Source: Deroplatys truncata (taxonomy: Eukaryota; Arthropoda; Insecta; Mantodea; Mantidae). Taken from it: 64,000 bases of DNA. This document shows, one piece after another, positions 25,051 to 37,116 of the stretch. The notes under the pieces are model-generated. The model was not told where the DNA came from, did no database searches, and saw only the letters and a list, made by a program, of their open reading frames with translations. The stretch covers positions 169,852,993-169,916,992 of the forward strand of contig CM060975.1 of the NCBI GenBank assembly GCA_030765065.1, written 5' to 3'. The position numbers were made by a program, and so were the translations under genes. The number at the start of each line of letters is the position of its first letter. Within the stretch, counting starts at the first letter, position 1.

Positions 25051-25410
25051 TAAAGTAAAGTAGAGGGAATATTTTGGATAATCCACCCAAAAACTCGATG
25101 TTAAGGTTTCACCGGAAAAACATTTTTGAGGTCCGCTGAACCCCCCTCCCCCAAATAAAAGCACTTTTAGGATAAGGCTCTTATATGTGTGCGTCTATGA
25201 GAGCATAACTAGAAAGGAAAACTCTGTTAAATACCAAATTTGCTATTTAAGCTAGCCGTCATTCCAGAAAATCCCGTCATCCCAAACCACGTTTACATAG
25301 AAACATTTTCGTTATTTAGGATTTTATTAAAAATCGCTTTAACGACTTTGATTAAAATAACATATGCTTAAGGTAATTGCATGACAAATAAGATGTATGT
25401 ATAGCTTGTA
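25051..25410 (-). repeat. R1 family, partial minus-strand copy
   Basis: Reverse-orientation R1: CCACCCAAAAACTCGATG, CACCGGAAAAACATTTTTGAG, AAATACCAAATTTGCTATTT and CGACTTTGATTAAAATA. The family's internal microsatellite is reduced to GTGTGCG. The left arm of the unit is missing. Confidence 0.8.
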
Positions 25411-25548
25411 ATATTGTCTTTTCCAAAGCTTGAAAGGTATAAAGCAACCTTTCATCCTGCTTACTGGGGTTCGAATCTGCCTTGAGTCAAATTGATTGAC
25501 TACTTAGTCCTTAGAATGAACACGGGTGGCTTCAGATGCTCCAGTTTG

Positions 25549-26100
25549 AATTGCATTGTGAAGCGGATAGGATTCGGCACCGCTTCAGAAATGAGGATAT
25601 TGTACCGAGCTCCACGATGGGCGCCCCCGGAAGAGAGGAATGAAGTGAAGAGAAGTATTGGGCGGCCGGAACCAGGAGTGACGGCGCAGCAATGACAAGG
25701 TCCCTAAGTGCAGATTGAGACGCCCCGGCACCGGACAGGCAGACCGACGACTCCGCTCCACACAGTGTCTAAAGAGGGGGGAGGTCCTTATACCCCGGTA
25801 GCCAGCCGCGTCCGAGGGACGGAGAAAGTTCACAGAGAGCATCCCCGCCACGCTTACCGAAACACCATCGCCAAACGTTCCAGCCCTTCAAACGGGCGAA
25901 GGCTGAATGAAATGATTAATTAAACGAAATAGAGGGACAGGAAATTCAGAGGATGAAAGAAACCACTCCAGCATTCGCTTGACGTCTCCCGGGAAAACCC
26001 CAAAGAAACCCATGGGTCAGAGTGCACGACGCGGGGATCAAACCCGGGACCTCCCGAGTGCGGGTCACACACATTACCGCATAAGCCATCCCGCTCGGTA
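25549..26100 (-). mobile_element. Long tRNA-derived SINE, family C, copy 2
   Basis: Minus-strand copy. Its head reads TACCGAGCGGGATGGCTTAT from 26,100, with the B box as the complement of 26,035-26,044. The body keeps the landmarks of copy 1: CCCATGGGTTTCTTTGG, GCGAATGCTGGAGTGGTTTC, GGCGATGGTGTTTCGGT and GGTGCCGAATCC. A clear target duplication was not found. Open frames across it on both strands are GC-driven and not genes. Confidence 0.88.
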
Positions 26101-26104
26101 TCCC

Positions 26105-27725
26105 TCAGTACAACTACACTTCTATTTTATACTTTTTTAATTTTTTTAAATAGTATTTTAACAGACACGATGCACAACAAGAAAACCCCTAAAGAAAAGG
26201 ACAAAGAGAATACGAAAGAAAGAGACTCAGTTAAAAATTGGATAACACAAGCCCAACTATAGATTCTGCTACTAATAATTATGGTGCAAAAAAGCCTTAA
26301 GGTAAACTCTGGATACCTCTCATTATAGTTAACACTGATTTTTATAAAATGTCAGCAGAAGGAGAAAGCCCCTCTACTTCCGTTTTCTTTATTGTCTTCT
26401 AACATCAGTACGCTAAGGTATAATTTATTAATCTCCAGTGAGCGTTCATAAGACCATAAGAGTTGGATATCAACGTAGACTTTGCTCCCATGAAGGAGAG
26501 GTGCATTGTGTATTAAGTAACAAAGACCACGTGCTCGGAATGTTCCACAACAAGCTAGTTTCCAAATGAAATTAGACGCGGAAGTTACGAACTATGACCA
26601 GTTATTATCCACTTAAACAACATGCTCATTACACTGTGGGGAGGGGCGAAGTTGTTAAAGGGTAAACTCCCCCTGCCTTCTGCTGACCTCGAAATCCGGG
26701 ATCAACTAAAGTCGGCTCTGAAGGAACGTCAGCTGTTGTTGCTGTAGACGACGGTTTATCTTCAAGCCTTGCGCTTTAATATTCTTTAACTAATCTGATG
26801 TCTCTCCACAATTAGAAGTAATATGAATCTCCGTGTATTTTGAAGAATAAACCTTCATTTCACCCTTTTTGTGATGATAAACGTAATAGAAGAGTAGAAA
26901 ACGTATTGCAAATGGGAAATATAATACTAACATTTGCAATAATGTTCGCAGCAGTCATTGTAATAAATCCTAGAGCCGTCAAGTGTGTCTTGTGGGAACA
27001 AGGATTTCTAGGAATCAAAATATGTACAACGTAGATGGAATTAATTATCGTGTTTCAAAATGTCTTGAAAAAATTCACATAAACTCACCTATGTCATTAA
27101 TCGTAAATCAAGGACAGCAAAAACTGCAACTTATATGCATATCCGGTAAAGCCTAGTTTCATCGATAGACTACAAACGTTATAATGTGGTCTCTCTATTC
27201 CTCTGGGAAGTTTTTGTAACCCTCAAAAAGTGGTCATTGTCGATTTTATAGCACTGTAAATGCAGCTGCTATCAGTTGATGTTAACGCGTCTTAAGGAAG
27301 TATTTTGATATCGACGAAATTGTCGACAGCACAACACTATAGCTAGTGATGGGAGCTGAGACGTGTGGAGTCGGGATGGCAGGTAAAAGCGATTCGCCAT
27401 TGGCAAGGTAAGCGCTACACCTCTCGATACGATAATATTCCAATACCTCGCTCTTGTAGTGCAAAAGTAGCATAACGACCGTCTCGATTCCCATCCTTAA
27501 ATACACTTGGCAGAGGTAAAGTGTTCTTTATCCATCATATAGACTATATTTGGTCCCTTCGAACTTTCATCTGCAAGAGTAATTGAAAACCATCTATGGG
27601 GCAGACAATTTTTCCAGATACGAAGTGAAAAACGAAAGCATTCAACGAATGGAACGTAACTAGCTATCCTTACAAAACTGAGAACCTTATCGCACGAGAT
27701 GACGACATATTGGCGGGCTGAAGGC
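26105..27725. other. No gene seen
   Basis: AT-rich noncoding sequence. A GC-richer patch at 27.33-27.50 kb has no recognised element. Confidence 0.45.
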
Positions 27726-27729
27726 GACC

Positions 27730-28640
27730 CGAAAGTGTGTTAGGCGTGTACCTGCCCTAAGTAGGGCTTAGCCACGTAGTGACGAGATATGGGGGTTACA
27801 GGGTGGCGGTAGAGATTTTTGTAGGGGAGAGAAAGAAGGTAATAAAGTTTGTTCCTCAACGGTTGCCGGTCATGGTGCAACGGCCCTTGTGCACCGCTGG
27901 TGTTAGTAATTTTTCATTTTTCAAAGTGTAGGGGAGTAATTTTGAAGTCCAAGCTACTCTTGAAGGGATTGTATAGGAACTCAGCCTTAGCTGCTGATGG
28001 AAGTGCCCCGTTGTTGCCGGATGTGCCCGCATGCCATGCAGGGAAACCGGTGACGCCTCAAGCGGCGTGTTCTGGGGTTATAATTCCCAAGAGACCGAAC
28101 GAGGGCGCTCTGATGGTGTGGCAACTGGTCGTAAAATTTTGCGGCCCGGCGCCTAATTTCATCCTCCACGTAAGGAAGAGATGAGGCTTCGTGAAGCAGT
28201 TTTACGGGAAAGGGGCGGTTTTCAGAATATCTAGCCCGAAGGCCCCTATTCTGCACCCGTTGCAGAAGCAGCAGACTGGAGTCTGCGGCCTTGCCCCAGA
28301 TCTCACAGGGGTAGAGCGGGACGGGGATTATGAGCACTCGAAAAAGGTGTAACTTAAGAGGGACAGGCATCCCCGACCTCAGCATGGGGTACAATGAAGC
28401 CGTAGCCCCAGTGGCCCGATGCGCGAGATCCCTGATGTGTCCCTCAAAAGTTTGGCCCTTATCTAGTTTAACTCCCAAGTAGTGATGGCATTCGTCCATT
28501 CTATCCTTCTCCTGAGGTAGTTGAATGTGGGGAGGATTGCGGGAAAGCAGCGCTTAGTGAGGAGAATAGCGTGGCGCACGAGATGAAACATAGTCAGAAA
28601 AGTAAATGAAGTTCGCAGCAATAGAACAATTATCTTCAAT
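27730..28640 (-). pseudogene. Jockey-type LINE ORF2 C-terminal remnant, copy 2
   Basis: Minus open frame 28,499-27,987 encodes the thumb and C-terminal part of a jockey-clade RT: HHYLGVKLDK, then RATGATASLYPMLRSGMP, VPLKLHLFRVLIIPVPLYPC with EIWG, LLQRVQNRGLRARYSENR, and near the end RRAAKFYDQLP. The YLGV-LD motif and the 'LYA-EIWG...LQ-VQN-LR' block are diagnostic of the family. Upstream on the minus strand (28,645-28,463) a second frame carries HAILLTKRCFPAILPTFNYL, which should precede YLGV directly, so a frameshift lies near 28,495. The RT catalytic region is missing. Its 3' flank (27,739-27,880) matches that of the 1.6-kb copy. Confidence 0.88.
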
Positions 28641-28649
28641 CTCATATAC

Positions 28650-30165
28650 CTTCACGCCTTAAACTACAAAATTTAGAGAAACATACCTGTAAATAATCTT
28701 CACATTTTAAAATATTTTTAATTCTCAAATAATTGTTTTACTTTTTGTTACGTTTGGGCATTTTTCTCTCTAGTTTCCACTACATAACTGCAAGTACTTC
28801 GAGCTGGAATTTCTTCAGAATGCTGATAGTTTTTCAGCTGTTTAATTGAATTTAAAGGATGATTGTTGTCATGATAATTATTATTTCCAGAAGTTGGTTC
28901 TTGAGACAATGAGAAGTATGAGTTTAATAGCGAAATTACATTACGAAAGAAAAACTATAAGTATTAAAGAGCTATGTTCGATGAGGTATTTACGGTAGTG
29001 AAAAGTACGATTCTTTGTGTATTTATGATACGATCATAACCATACTAATTGCAGTGAGTCAGTTATTTATTTTATCTTTCTTAGCAGAACGCGTTATTTT
29101 GTCACTGTTAATTCCAAGCGAAACTGTGTATTAATGCAGTTTATTATATTAACAACATTAGTAACAGCCGTATATTTAAATTTATAACATCTTTTGTTTG
29201 GGAAACAACTGCTCGTCAGGAATGATGTTTCTGTTTGCATGTATTTTAAAAATATAGAGGAGAGTTGCCTATATTGTACCGGTTGCTAATTTGTACCACG
29301 TTTATGAAATTTTGTTTATTGTAGCATCTGGCATATAATGTTGGCATCGTCTACTACTCGAAATTAGGCACCATCATTTCAGTTCTGAGCGTTCTGTGGT
29401 GAGAAACGCTTAGTTTGCTACATTTTTGGCATTATAAACCTAATTTTAAAAAAATGCGTTATTAAGTGAAAACAAACTTTGCTCTTCTTAGATTAAATGT
29501 GCATAAATATACTTTACTAATTTTATGTAGGCTCGAATTCCTAATGATTGTTATACATACGGAAGAACATTACAAACACAAAATGGCGTGATTGCCTACT
29601 TTGTACCACTAGCGTTTCCAGTATTGTACCAGTTCACTTTAGGAAACCAGTGCTTGAATAATTACTAGTATCGTAGTATTACTTGGCGACTAAATTCTAA
29701 AATAGGTATCCGATTTTATTGTTGTTTACGATTTTTTAAAATCACTTAGGTAGGTACTGTTTATGAAGCTATTTCTTTGTCTTTGTTACAAAGCCTCACT
29801 GAAAATGTTCATTATGGAAGTATCACCTTTACCCAAAATAGCAGCGAAAAGAAGTCCAAAACAAAGTTAGAAAGATTTTGAACTATCAAGCAGCCCTTAT
29901 AACAATTTGAAGACAGCGAAAGATAAAGTAAGACTTGACTTCTGGCCAAAGAAATGCCGATGCTTTGAGAGTGATAGCATTGCAGGGTAAACAACAACAA
30001 AAAATCAAACGTTAAACGTAGTTCTGTGAATTAAGTAATGAAGGCAGCGTAGAAGACATGATCAGATGCATGAAGTGTAAAATTTGAATCCGTGCAAATT
30101 TTGCAGGGGTCAAGAAATGGGTAAAAAAAGTTCTTTTGCGATGCCTGTAAATAGTGACAATCTTA
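28650..30165. other. No gene; paired TTGTACC motifs
   Basis: AT-rich noncoding sequence. TTGCCTAYWTTGTACC occurs at about 29,265-29,280 and 29,592-29,607, each followed by a second TTGTACC (29,291 and 29,624). No coding region is supported. Confidence 0.45.
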
Positions 30166-30169
30166 TGGA

Positions 30170-30300
30170 TTGGATTGGCGATGGAGGGGACTCGGCACTG
30201 ATCCACATAGGGGATATTGTACACACGCCCCGTTCCCGGGATGAAGGACGAGGCGAAAGGAGACACCGGGCAGTCGGAATCAGGTTGATAGGAATAGCAG
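30170..30300 (-). mobile_element. SINE family C, 3' fragment
   Basis: Matches the 3' part of the family C SINE in reverse orientation: ACTCGGCACTGATCC, GGGGATATTGTAC, GGATGAAGGACGAGGCG and GGGCAGTCGGAATCAGG line up with the corresponding stretch of the 25.55-kb copy. The tRNA head is absent, which fits 5' truncation. Confidence 0.7.
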
Positions 30301-30304
30301 GATC

Positions 30305-32165
30305 TTTAAGTTCTCTAGTAGCTATATCCCAAAGGGTAAATAAAATAATTCTAATTAATGAACAATAACGTTATCTATAAATTGAAGTTCCCATCTTCGC
30401 ACTACTTAGAATATTGTAGTGGACCTTGTTAAGTAAGTCACACGCTGTTTACTACCCGCGGTAGGGCAACCTACCGACATTTAGCTACTAGAGAACTTAA
30501 TGTGAGAGAGTGTCGAAATCTGGGCGAAACGCTTTTTAGACAGTGCTGCTGTGACGCTAGGTTTCACGCCCTTTTACTTAATCTCTATTTTAATTGGTTA
30601 CCTCCTTAGAGTTCTATGAGAAAGATATCTTCCATTTTTGTAGTCTTCTGTCTGACTTCTTTGGGGAAGCCTATGTATCTCTGCATTCTTAAAAACACTT
30701 GTTTCTGATAGGTAAAATAAAGACATTTTGATTATATGTCAATCTAAAAGGTGAATTTATTCCCTCGAAAATAAAGCGTCTGTAACTAAAGTGGAAAAAA
30801 TTCTAAGACCTTTCCGTCTGTTTATGTTGTTCTTGTCTATCATCACTAAGTGTACACCTTAGTGCCAACCTGGTAACTGCATCTCAATGAGCGCGATCAT
30901 CGTCTTCGCTGATAAGCAAGAGGAGTAAAAGAAGGTAGCTGTCGCTATTCCGCCAGTTGCCCACTGACCTGTGTTTGCTTTTAATTGCCCCGTTGAGTTC
31001 TACACTCTTTTAAGCAGGGATATATACACATCTAAAATACGGCGCGGTTGGGCCACCTGGGCCACCTAGTTGGGTCACTCAACGGGAGACGAAATTATTT
31101 TCACTAAAACAACGCTACGGCCATACGTAAATTCGCAAACTAGCTCCAAAACAACAAAACGAGATTCCTTTTAGAGCGGTTTCTGCAGAGGACAAAAATA
31201 GGTGTTCTTTCACAATGAGTGTATAGTTTAAAACTGGAAAGTCGAATCAGACTTGAAACTCACTGCTTCGATACAAGGATCTTCGTCTATACATAATCCT
31301 ACTACTGTGTTATCGTGAGGAGATGCCTAAATGAACAATGCACATCTCTTATCTGATTCATTTATCCCGGAGAATTTCCGAAGAAAAGACTAAACGTTTT
31401 GGAGATTCTCTTGGCGACTCCATAATTCCCCAACTAGCGTTTCCCCTCTCGAAAATTCCTACATGAGAATGATATTAAGCGCTTCAAACAAATTTTCCCA
31501 TTAGATATATCGATCCCTTCGTCCGCCGATCGCCGTTTACTCAACTGAGATAATTATTTCGTGTACTTTAGACATTATACGTGACAGAACTGGGCTCGAA
31601 AGCGTGTTGTACGACTTTCTGAATTCAATAATTAAGTTGGGGGAGTAATAAATAACAAACCATATTCAACGTATGCCAACAGAGATCTCTCAAAGAAAAT
31701 GTTATGACCCATTTATATGGAAATCCACTCTTATATAGGTGTTCGGATTAGATTCTAGATATTCTTATACTGTTTTCAGGTATGGTGGTCTTTGAAAGAG
31801 GTAGTCGTTATCTTCGTACGCATATATTATATGTAAAAATTATTTTCTGTGTATCAAAATTATAATTCTTGTTGATTATGACGATTTTCCTGAAAGTGCA
31901 GACGTGTTATATTTCTCACCTGCGAGAGTAATAACAGGTAATTCTCTGATTTCTGATTCCTGCTTACTCAGTGCCATATTGTGACCATATTAATGCTTTG
32001 GAATCCTCTGTAGACTTTTAAAATTAAGGATTTCTTTAAAAATTGAAAAAGACAGGGAAAATGCATTTAGAAAGTACAATTTCTTTAGTCAATAGCCCAA
32101 CATAAATCTATGCATAAGAGGCCTCTCCGCTACTACCTTCGGTTCCAGTAAATATTCTTTTGCAT
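30305..32165. other. No gene seen
   Basis: Noncoding sequence with no recognised element. GGGCCACCT is tandemly duplicated near 31,052-31,070. Confidence 0.45.
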
Positions 32166-32176
32166 TAATTAATAAT

Positions 32177-33048
32177 CAGGGCCCGGGGTTTGACGACCTA
32201 AAATTTTAAACATTACTTCAAAAATCTCTAAAGCTTTAAAACAATGACATAAAAATTACAAAAATGACATAAACCTGAATGTTAATTTATTAAAATTAGT
32301 ATACAGAAAGTAATAAATTAGTTTGTACATGTATATAACTACCATACAAGTAGAAAAAGCAGAAGTAGGAATAATGATATAACTAAGAAAATTAATTAAA
32401 TACACATTTGTTCCATGTTCTTGTTTGAAGAATGTGAAAAGAAAAGTAAGAAAAATATTTTTGAAACAGGCCGTACAAAACTGCAGCATTAACTCTTTTA
32501 AGTTTTCAGGTTATACAAAATGAATTGCGAATGAAGAGGACTTCACCCTACATATTGCATAAGGATAAGGACAGTAGGACTGCATGTACTCATTAACGCA
32601 AAAAGGGAAAACTGAGCTGTCTCCTTCCGAGTTTGGGACATGAGTTCATAGCTGTAAATATACCTGTTACCCTGACATAGCCACCCCCCACTCGCAAGCT
32701 ACCTTTTCCAGACTAACCATTATATAGGAATGCTGTTTTTCCCAGACTGTGAAAACGATATACAAAGCTACTCTTATTTCTCAGTTGAACAGTGAAATTT
32801 GTAATGTTTGAAAGGTTTTCCTTATGTAAAATATCAATAATTTAAAAATTTTATATACTCAATATAAATACTTATAAAATGATGTAAATTTGAAAAAAAT
32901 GCCCTAAAATAAAAATTGCATAAATGACCAAAAAGACCTAAAATATTCATTTTGTTATCTGGGGTTCATAACAAGGATTTATACACACGTTAACAATGTC
33001 AATAACGCAACAATTGAAAGATGACATGTCATCAGAATCCTGGCCCTG
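32177..33048. mobile_element. Non-autonomous hAT-like element
   Basis: An 872-bp AT-rich segment starts CAGGGCCCGGGGTTTGACG and, read from its right end on the opposite strand, starts CAGGGCCAGGATTCTGATG. The two termini match at 14 of 19 positions. It is flanked by TTAATAAT (32,169-32,176) and TTAATTAT (33,049-33,056), an 8-bp duplication with one mismatch. An 8-bp duplication and CAGGG termini are typical of hAT transposons. The interior has short repeats of GACCTAAAAT near both ends and no transposase frame, so it would need a transposase supplied in trans. Confidence 0.68.
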
Positions 33049-33056
33049 TTAATTAT

Positions 33057-34055
33057 ATTATACAAATATCCATTGTTCAAATTATCAATATTGATAAAAA
33101 GGGATTCGAACATTTGTAGAAAGAACGCTTAATACATTAGTCAATTGAGTTTGAAAGCCGCTTACTTTCACTGAAAGATTATATTTGTGAACATTAGAGT
33201 GCATTTCGTTTCCAGCAGAGCAGAAGTTTCTGTTGCTTCCGCGGTGGTAATTTTCAGCTGCTACCGTCAGGATACCCACTCGGGAAGTTGGAGAGTTGCA
33301 AACTTTAATTTACAGCAGAGTTTTATTTAAGTTAAAATAAAACATTTCATATCTCTCTCATCCAACTTTATCTATGCAAGTATACTTGGCCCAGCCGGCT
33401 AATCCCTAGTTATAAATTTACATCCTCCAGAATATCTCTGCGCCTCCTGCAATTGCACTGCTGAAAGATTAATGAGGAACTAGCACAAACTACTTTCCTA
33501 AACTGGATAGGCCACGGCTAGCCATAAAGAGAACACTAAATTCTCGGAGCAAAGTGGCGTGAACACATTCATAGCTTCAGGTTCTCTACTGTAGAATGTT
33601 AAGCAGTTTTAATGAAGGACAGTGTTTGATTCAGTTTTGTACGAGTGATACAAATTATAGATGAAACGAAGTTAGAAAGGATGGATGTGAGCTAAAAATG
33701 TGTGTTGAAAAACAGTTCCATTAATGTCACTCTCTTGCCAGCTGCTGATTCTGAAGGATTATTTTAAATCCTCTTCATGATTTTCAGGACAAGTATCTCA
33801 CATGCTTTCGACCATTAACATGCTCATTGTTACTCGACTGATTAATAAAAATAACACCCCATTTAAAATGCAATAAATAATTTTTTCTCATATGTTTATT
33901 TTTATGTTCATTAGCTCTGCTTGGACTAGATTATGGAAAGGGTAAATATGTATTTCCCTATTTTGGCTGTTGTTATTTACTTATCGCAAATTATCAGTTC
34001 TTATGAATGTAATTTAATTAGATATTTATCATGTTGTCCTTGAAATAAAAAGTAG
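33057..34055. other. No gene seen
   Basis: AT-rich noncoding sequence without a recognised element. Confidence 0.45.
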
Positions 34056-34632
34056 TATAGGATATGGCCGACCAGTTCATGCGGTTGCGTCTGTGGCCCT
34101 CATTCGGGAGGTCCAGGGATCGCTTTCCGGCGACCGCTCACTCTGGCCCATGGATTTTTCATGATTTCCCCCGGTTGCGAATGCCGGGGTGATTCATCTC
34201 TTACCACGACTCTTGTTCCTCTCATTTCCTGTACCCATCATCTCCCTTGTCATCAATTTCAGGGTTGAAGGACCAGACGACAGTGTTCTGAGAATTCCGG
34301 CTGGGCGGTGGCTTGCGCTCCGTAAAGGTTTGGTTTCTTCCCTGGTGTCGCTGCGGTTCTTTAGCGTGGGGCTCCGCTCCGGGAGACCCTGGAGGTTGGT
34401 GACTCTTGGGCAGGGACCACGCGGCGTCGGATGATTTATATCTGGAACGTTAGGGACACCTCCATGCTAGCGCCCGTCGAAATCCGGATCTGGTCGCCTT
34501 TGGGTCTCTCCCCTCATCCTTCCCTCCCAGGGGCATGTTGGAAGCACAACGAGTCGACTGCCTGTGTGCGGTGCTCTGGCGCAGTTCCGGGGCCCCTCCG
34601 TGATACGTACCTTTACCTTTAATATAGGATAT
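34056..34632 (+). mobile_element. Family C SINE, copy 3, with perfect target duplication
   Basis: The SINE body (34,066-34,622) is bounded by identical 10-bp copies of TATAGGATAT at 34,056-34,065 and 34,623-34,632. The head reads GGCCGACCAGTTCATGCGG, then CATTCGGGAGGTCCAGGGAT. The body keeps CTGGCCCATGGATTTTTC, GCGAATGCCGGGGTGATTC and the GC-rich 3' half seen in the other copies. The B box is eroded (GGATCGCTTTCC), so this copy may not be transcribed. Short open frames inside it are not genes. Confidence 0.9.
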
Positions 34633-34639
34633 ATGTATG

Positions 34640-35527
34640 CCTCCGTACGTGCGTGAGAAAGAGAGAGAGAGAGAGAGTGTGTTTTATAAGAAAAATGAGC
34701 TAGTGGTGGTTACTGTAATGATATAACCAGCATACAATGCAAAAAGGACACTTTCTCCCATTTTAATTATATCTATAATTCTGATATTCTTTTAGACTCT
34801 TATCTTGTCGTAAAATAGATATTTATCGTTCAAAAAACAACAAATATTCGTTAAGCGCCAAGTGGACACAATAAACACTCTGACACCGCAGGCAGGTTTA
34901 TATAACATAAAGGTATCAAAACTAATCTAACCTTAAGCTAGGGAAGGTACTTCTTTTCTCGTTTTTCTTTTTATTTTCCTTCCCTTCCGTATCGCTTTAG
35001 TATGCAGCAATAATGTATACAAAATAAAGAATACAACTTTCAGAAGTTATCTTAACAATATTATGAATACAAATTTCATGCATAAATAACATTTGTCTAA
35101 CATTTGTCTGAAGTGAGTTCGCATTTTACGTAAGCTTATAATGCTAGTTTTAATGAGAACATTACAGCCTTTATTATCAAAGCTCAACATGTTTCCCTAT
35201 TTGCTTGAATGGAAAATTTCTCAAGTTGATAATGAGTTTCATAGGCATGTGTGTGTGTGTGTGTGTGTGTGTGTACGCGCGCGCGTGTATGTGTGTATGT
35301 CCGAGCAAACAAACCTTCATGTTAATTTGGCTGTTTATATTCATAAAATTAGGGCAAACCATAACTTTCACTACCATTATCACTAATGAATCAAAAGTGT
35401 TTTGCATTCATTTTTGCTGATTATCTTGAAAGATCCACAGGAATAGAACTGCAATAAAATTTGAACCTCACATCTAAAATAATTTTTAAACATTCTGGTT
35501 AAGACGAATTCTGCACTTTACGGCATC
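34640..35527. other. No gene; AT-rich flank of the LTR element
   Basis: Holds an AG tract near 34,659-34,677 and a GT/GC tract at 35,249-35,300. No coding region is supported. Confidence 0.5.
35249..35300. repeat. (GT)n-(GC)n microsatellite
   Basis: Thirteen GT units followed by ACGCGCGCGCGTG and further GT-rich sequence. Alternating purine-pyrimidine throughout. Confidence 0.95.
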
Positions 35528-35531
35528 ATAT
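35528..35531. repeat. 4-bp target-site duplication, left copy
   Basis: ATAT directly before the 5' LTR. It matches ATAT at 44,309-44,312 after the 3' LTR. Ty3/gypsy integrases commonly make 4-6-bp duplications. Confidence 0.75.
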
Positions 35532-36014
35532 TGTGGCATGTGCACAGATTATAGTAATAGTAATACGTCCTCTGGTTACCCAAGTCGAAGGTTGGCAGTT
35601 TATCTGAGGAGGGGCGATTGAGGGGAAACAGTCTCATTGGTGGGGATATGGCGTTAGTGACGCCAAGCTTAGCGTGGGTTTTCAGAGCATTCTGGGACTA
35701 GTGTTCGCGAGAGTTAGACGGATAACTGTCTACGACATGGCGTCCTCGCCCGGCAGACACATGGGGTAAGAGAACATTTTATAATAAATCCAGCTATCCA
35801 TTTCTTTGCCGTTTTAATTATGGTAGCATAGAATCCTTGCCTCTCCCTTCAGCCAGGAATTATGTTAGTGTAAGAATATTTTTGAGATAACTTTAGCTGC
35901 GTCCCTCGTCGTTGCCTCTCAAATTAACGTTCATTGTTTGATTAACGATCCCTCTCATAAGCGAGTTGCCCTCCTCTGAAGTTAAGTAATTACAAAATAT
36001 TGAGGTACACGACA
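35532..36014 (+). repeat. 5' LTR
   Basis: 483 bp, beginning TGTGGCATGTGCACAG and ending GAGGTACACGACA, with TG...CA termini. It differs from the 3' LTR only at 35,684 (A against T) and 35,783 (A against G). TTTTATAATAAATCC at 35,777-35,791 contains both a TATA-like stretch and AATAAA (35,783-35,788). GGGGTAAG at 35,763-35,770 resembles a splice donor, but no spliced product can be shown. Confidence 0.97.
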
Positions 36015-36040
36015 AATTGGTGGAGGCGCCGGGCAATTGG
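36015..36040 (+). promoter_or_regulatory. Candidate primer-binding site
   Basis: Immediately inside the 5' LTR is AATTGGTGGAGGCGCCGGGC. TGGTGGAGGCGCCGGG would pair with a tRNA ending CCCGGCGCCTCCACCA. A start within a few bases of the LTR and a TGG beginning are expected for a minus-strand primer site. I could not assign the tRNA with confidence. Confidence 0.6.
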
Positions 36041-37116
36041 TTTGATTTGTTTTGAGATTTTAAGTGCAAAATTTTTTTCCCTCCAAATTTAACGGTTTGT
36101 GCCCCACGTGGTCGTGAAAAATGTAAAGTTCTTTCTGGCTAAAGGGTAAGGATTTTTATACTTTAATTTGTGATTCTCTTCTTCTAAATTTTGTTTCCAT
36201 CATTTCTGAAAGTCTGGTGTCGAAATTTCAATTTTGAGTTCATTTTTGCATTTTTTTCCATTGTCTGCCGGCGTGACGCTAAAACTTCTACTCCATTTTC
36301 CCCTTGTTTTGGCTTCATTTCCTTTAAATTATATCACTGTGTTCCGTTCTTCGTGCTGGTTATTTTCCATAAAAATGTTTTTGTGAAAGTTGAGAAGAAA
36401 CGAGCGATATAGATGTAGTTTCAAAATGTGCTCGTCACGTGTTGGCTATTTGTTTGCAAATCTTGTTTTTGTGCTTATTAGCAGTGGTTTGGAAATGTAT
36501 AACTTTATATTCCAGTGATTGTGATTTCTAGCTATTTACTGCACTTTTCTGGGTCATTTTTTGTGTAACTTTTATGTACGCACGTGTGTTGTGTAATTCC
36601 CGCGTGGTCGTGCATTTCAGCAATAATTTTAGCTTGTGAAACCAGTCTTCCTCAGCACGTGTTTTGGCGCGTTTCTTTGCGTGTGCATATCAGATTATAT
36701 ACATTTGATTTAAGAAAAAAAAAAGAGAAGTTTTGTGTGCTAGTTTAAATTACAAGTCTGTATTCTGCTCCTTTTTGAGAATATTAGCGGTGGTCACAGT
36801 AAGTGTGACGTGGTTTTTTTAACTTCCAGTTCGAGGTTTCTCACTGAAGCTATCATTTTGTTTTCTTCCATGTGTTCATTCTGATTGAAAATCTTGGTAT
36901 TGTGTCCAAGTGGCTTGTGTAGCCGTGTGTTAGTATAATTTTCTGGTATTTCGCCGCGGGCGCTTAATTGTGTTCTTTCTGCAACTGTTTTATTTGGTTA
37001 TGTTCTGATCTTGCTACTTACATTCATGTGATGTTATAAGTGTTTAGTTTGGTGTAATCTGTATTGCTTGGTCCTACTGTTTGTTTATTGGTTGCGTTAT
37101 CTTTTGTGCTGCAATC
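36041..37116 (+). other. Gypsy 5' leader
   Basis: About 1.1 kb between the primer site and the first Gag ATG. It is T-rich and has many stops in all frames. A packaging signal would be expected here, but none can be pointed to. The small open frame at 36,191-36,412 has no support. Confidence 0.7.

Noticed and set aside
27282-27506. tRNA-like or SINE sequence near 27.35-27.50 kb
   Set aside because: Isolated GCGCTACAC and TCGATTCCCAT patches do not have the right order or spacing of A and B boxes.
35763-35770. Splice donor in the LTR giving a spliced subgenomic RNA
   Set aside because: GGGGTAAG fits a donor, but with no env and no identifiable acceptor there is nothing for it to express. It is left as a remark only.
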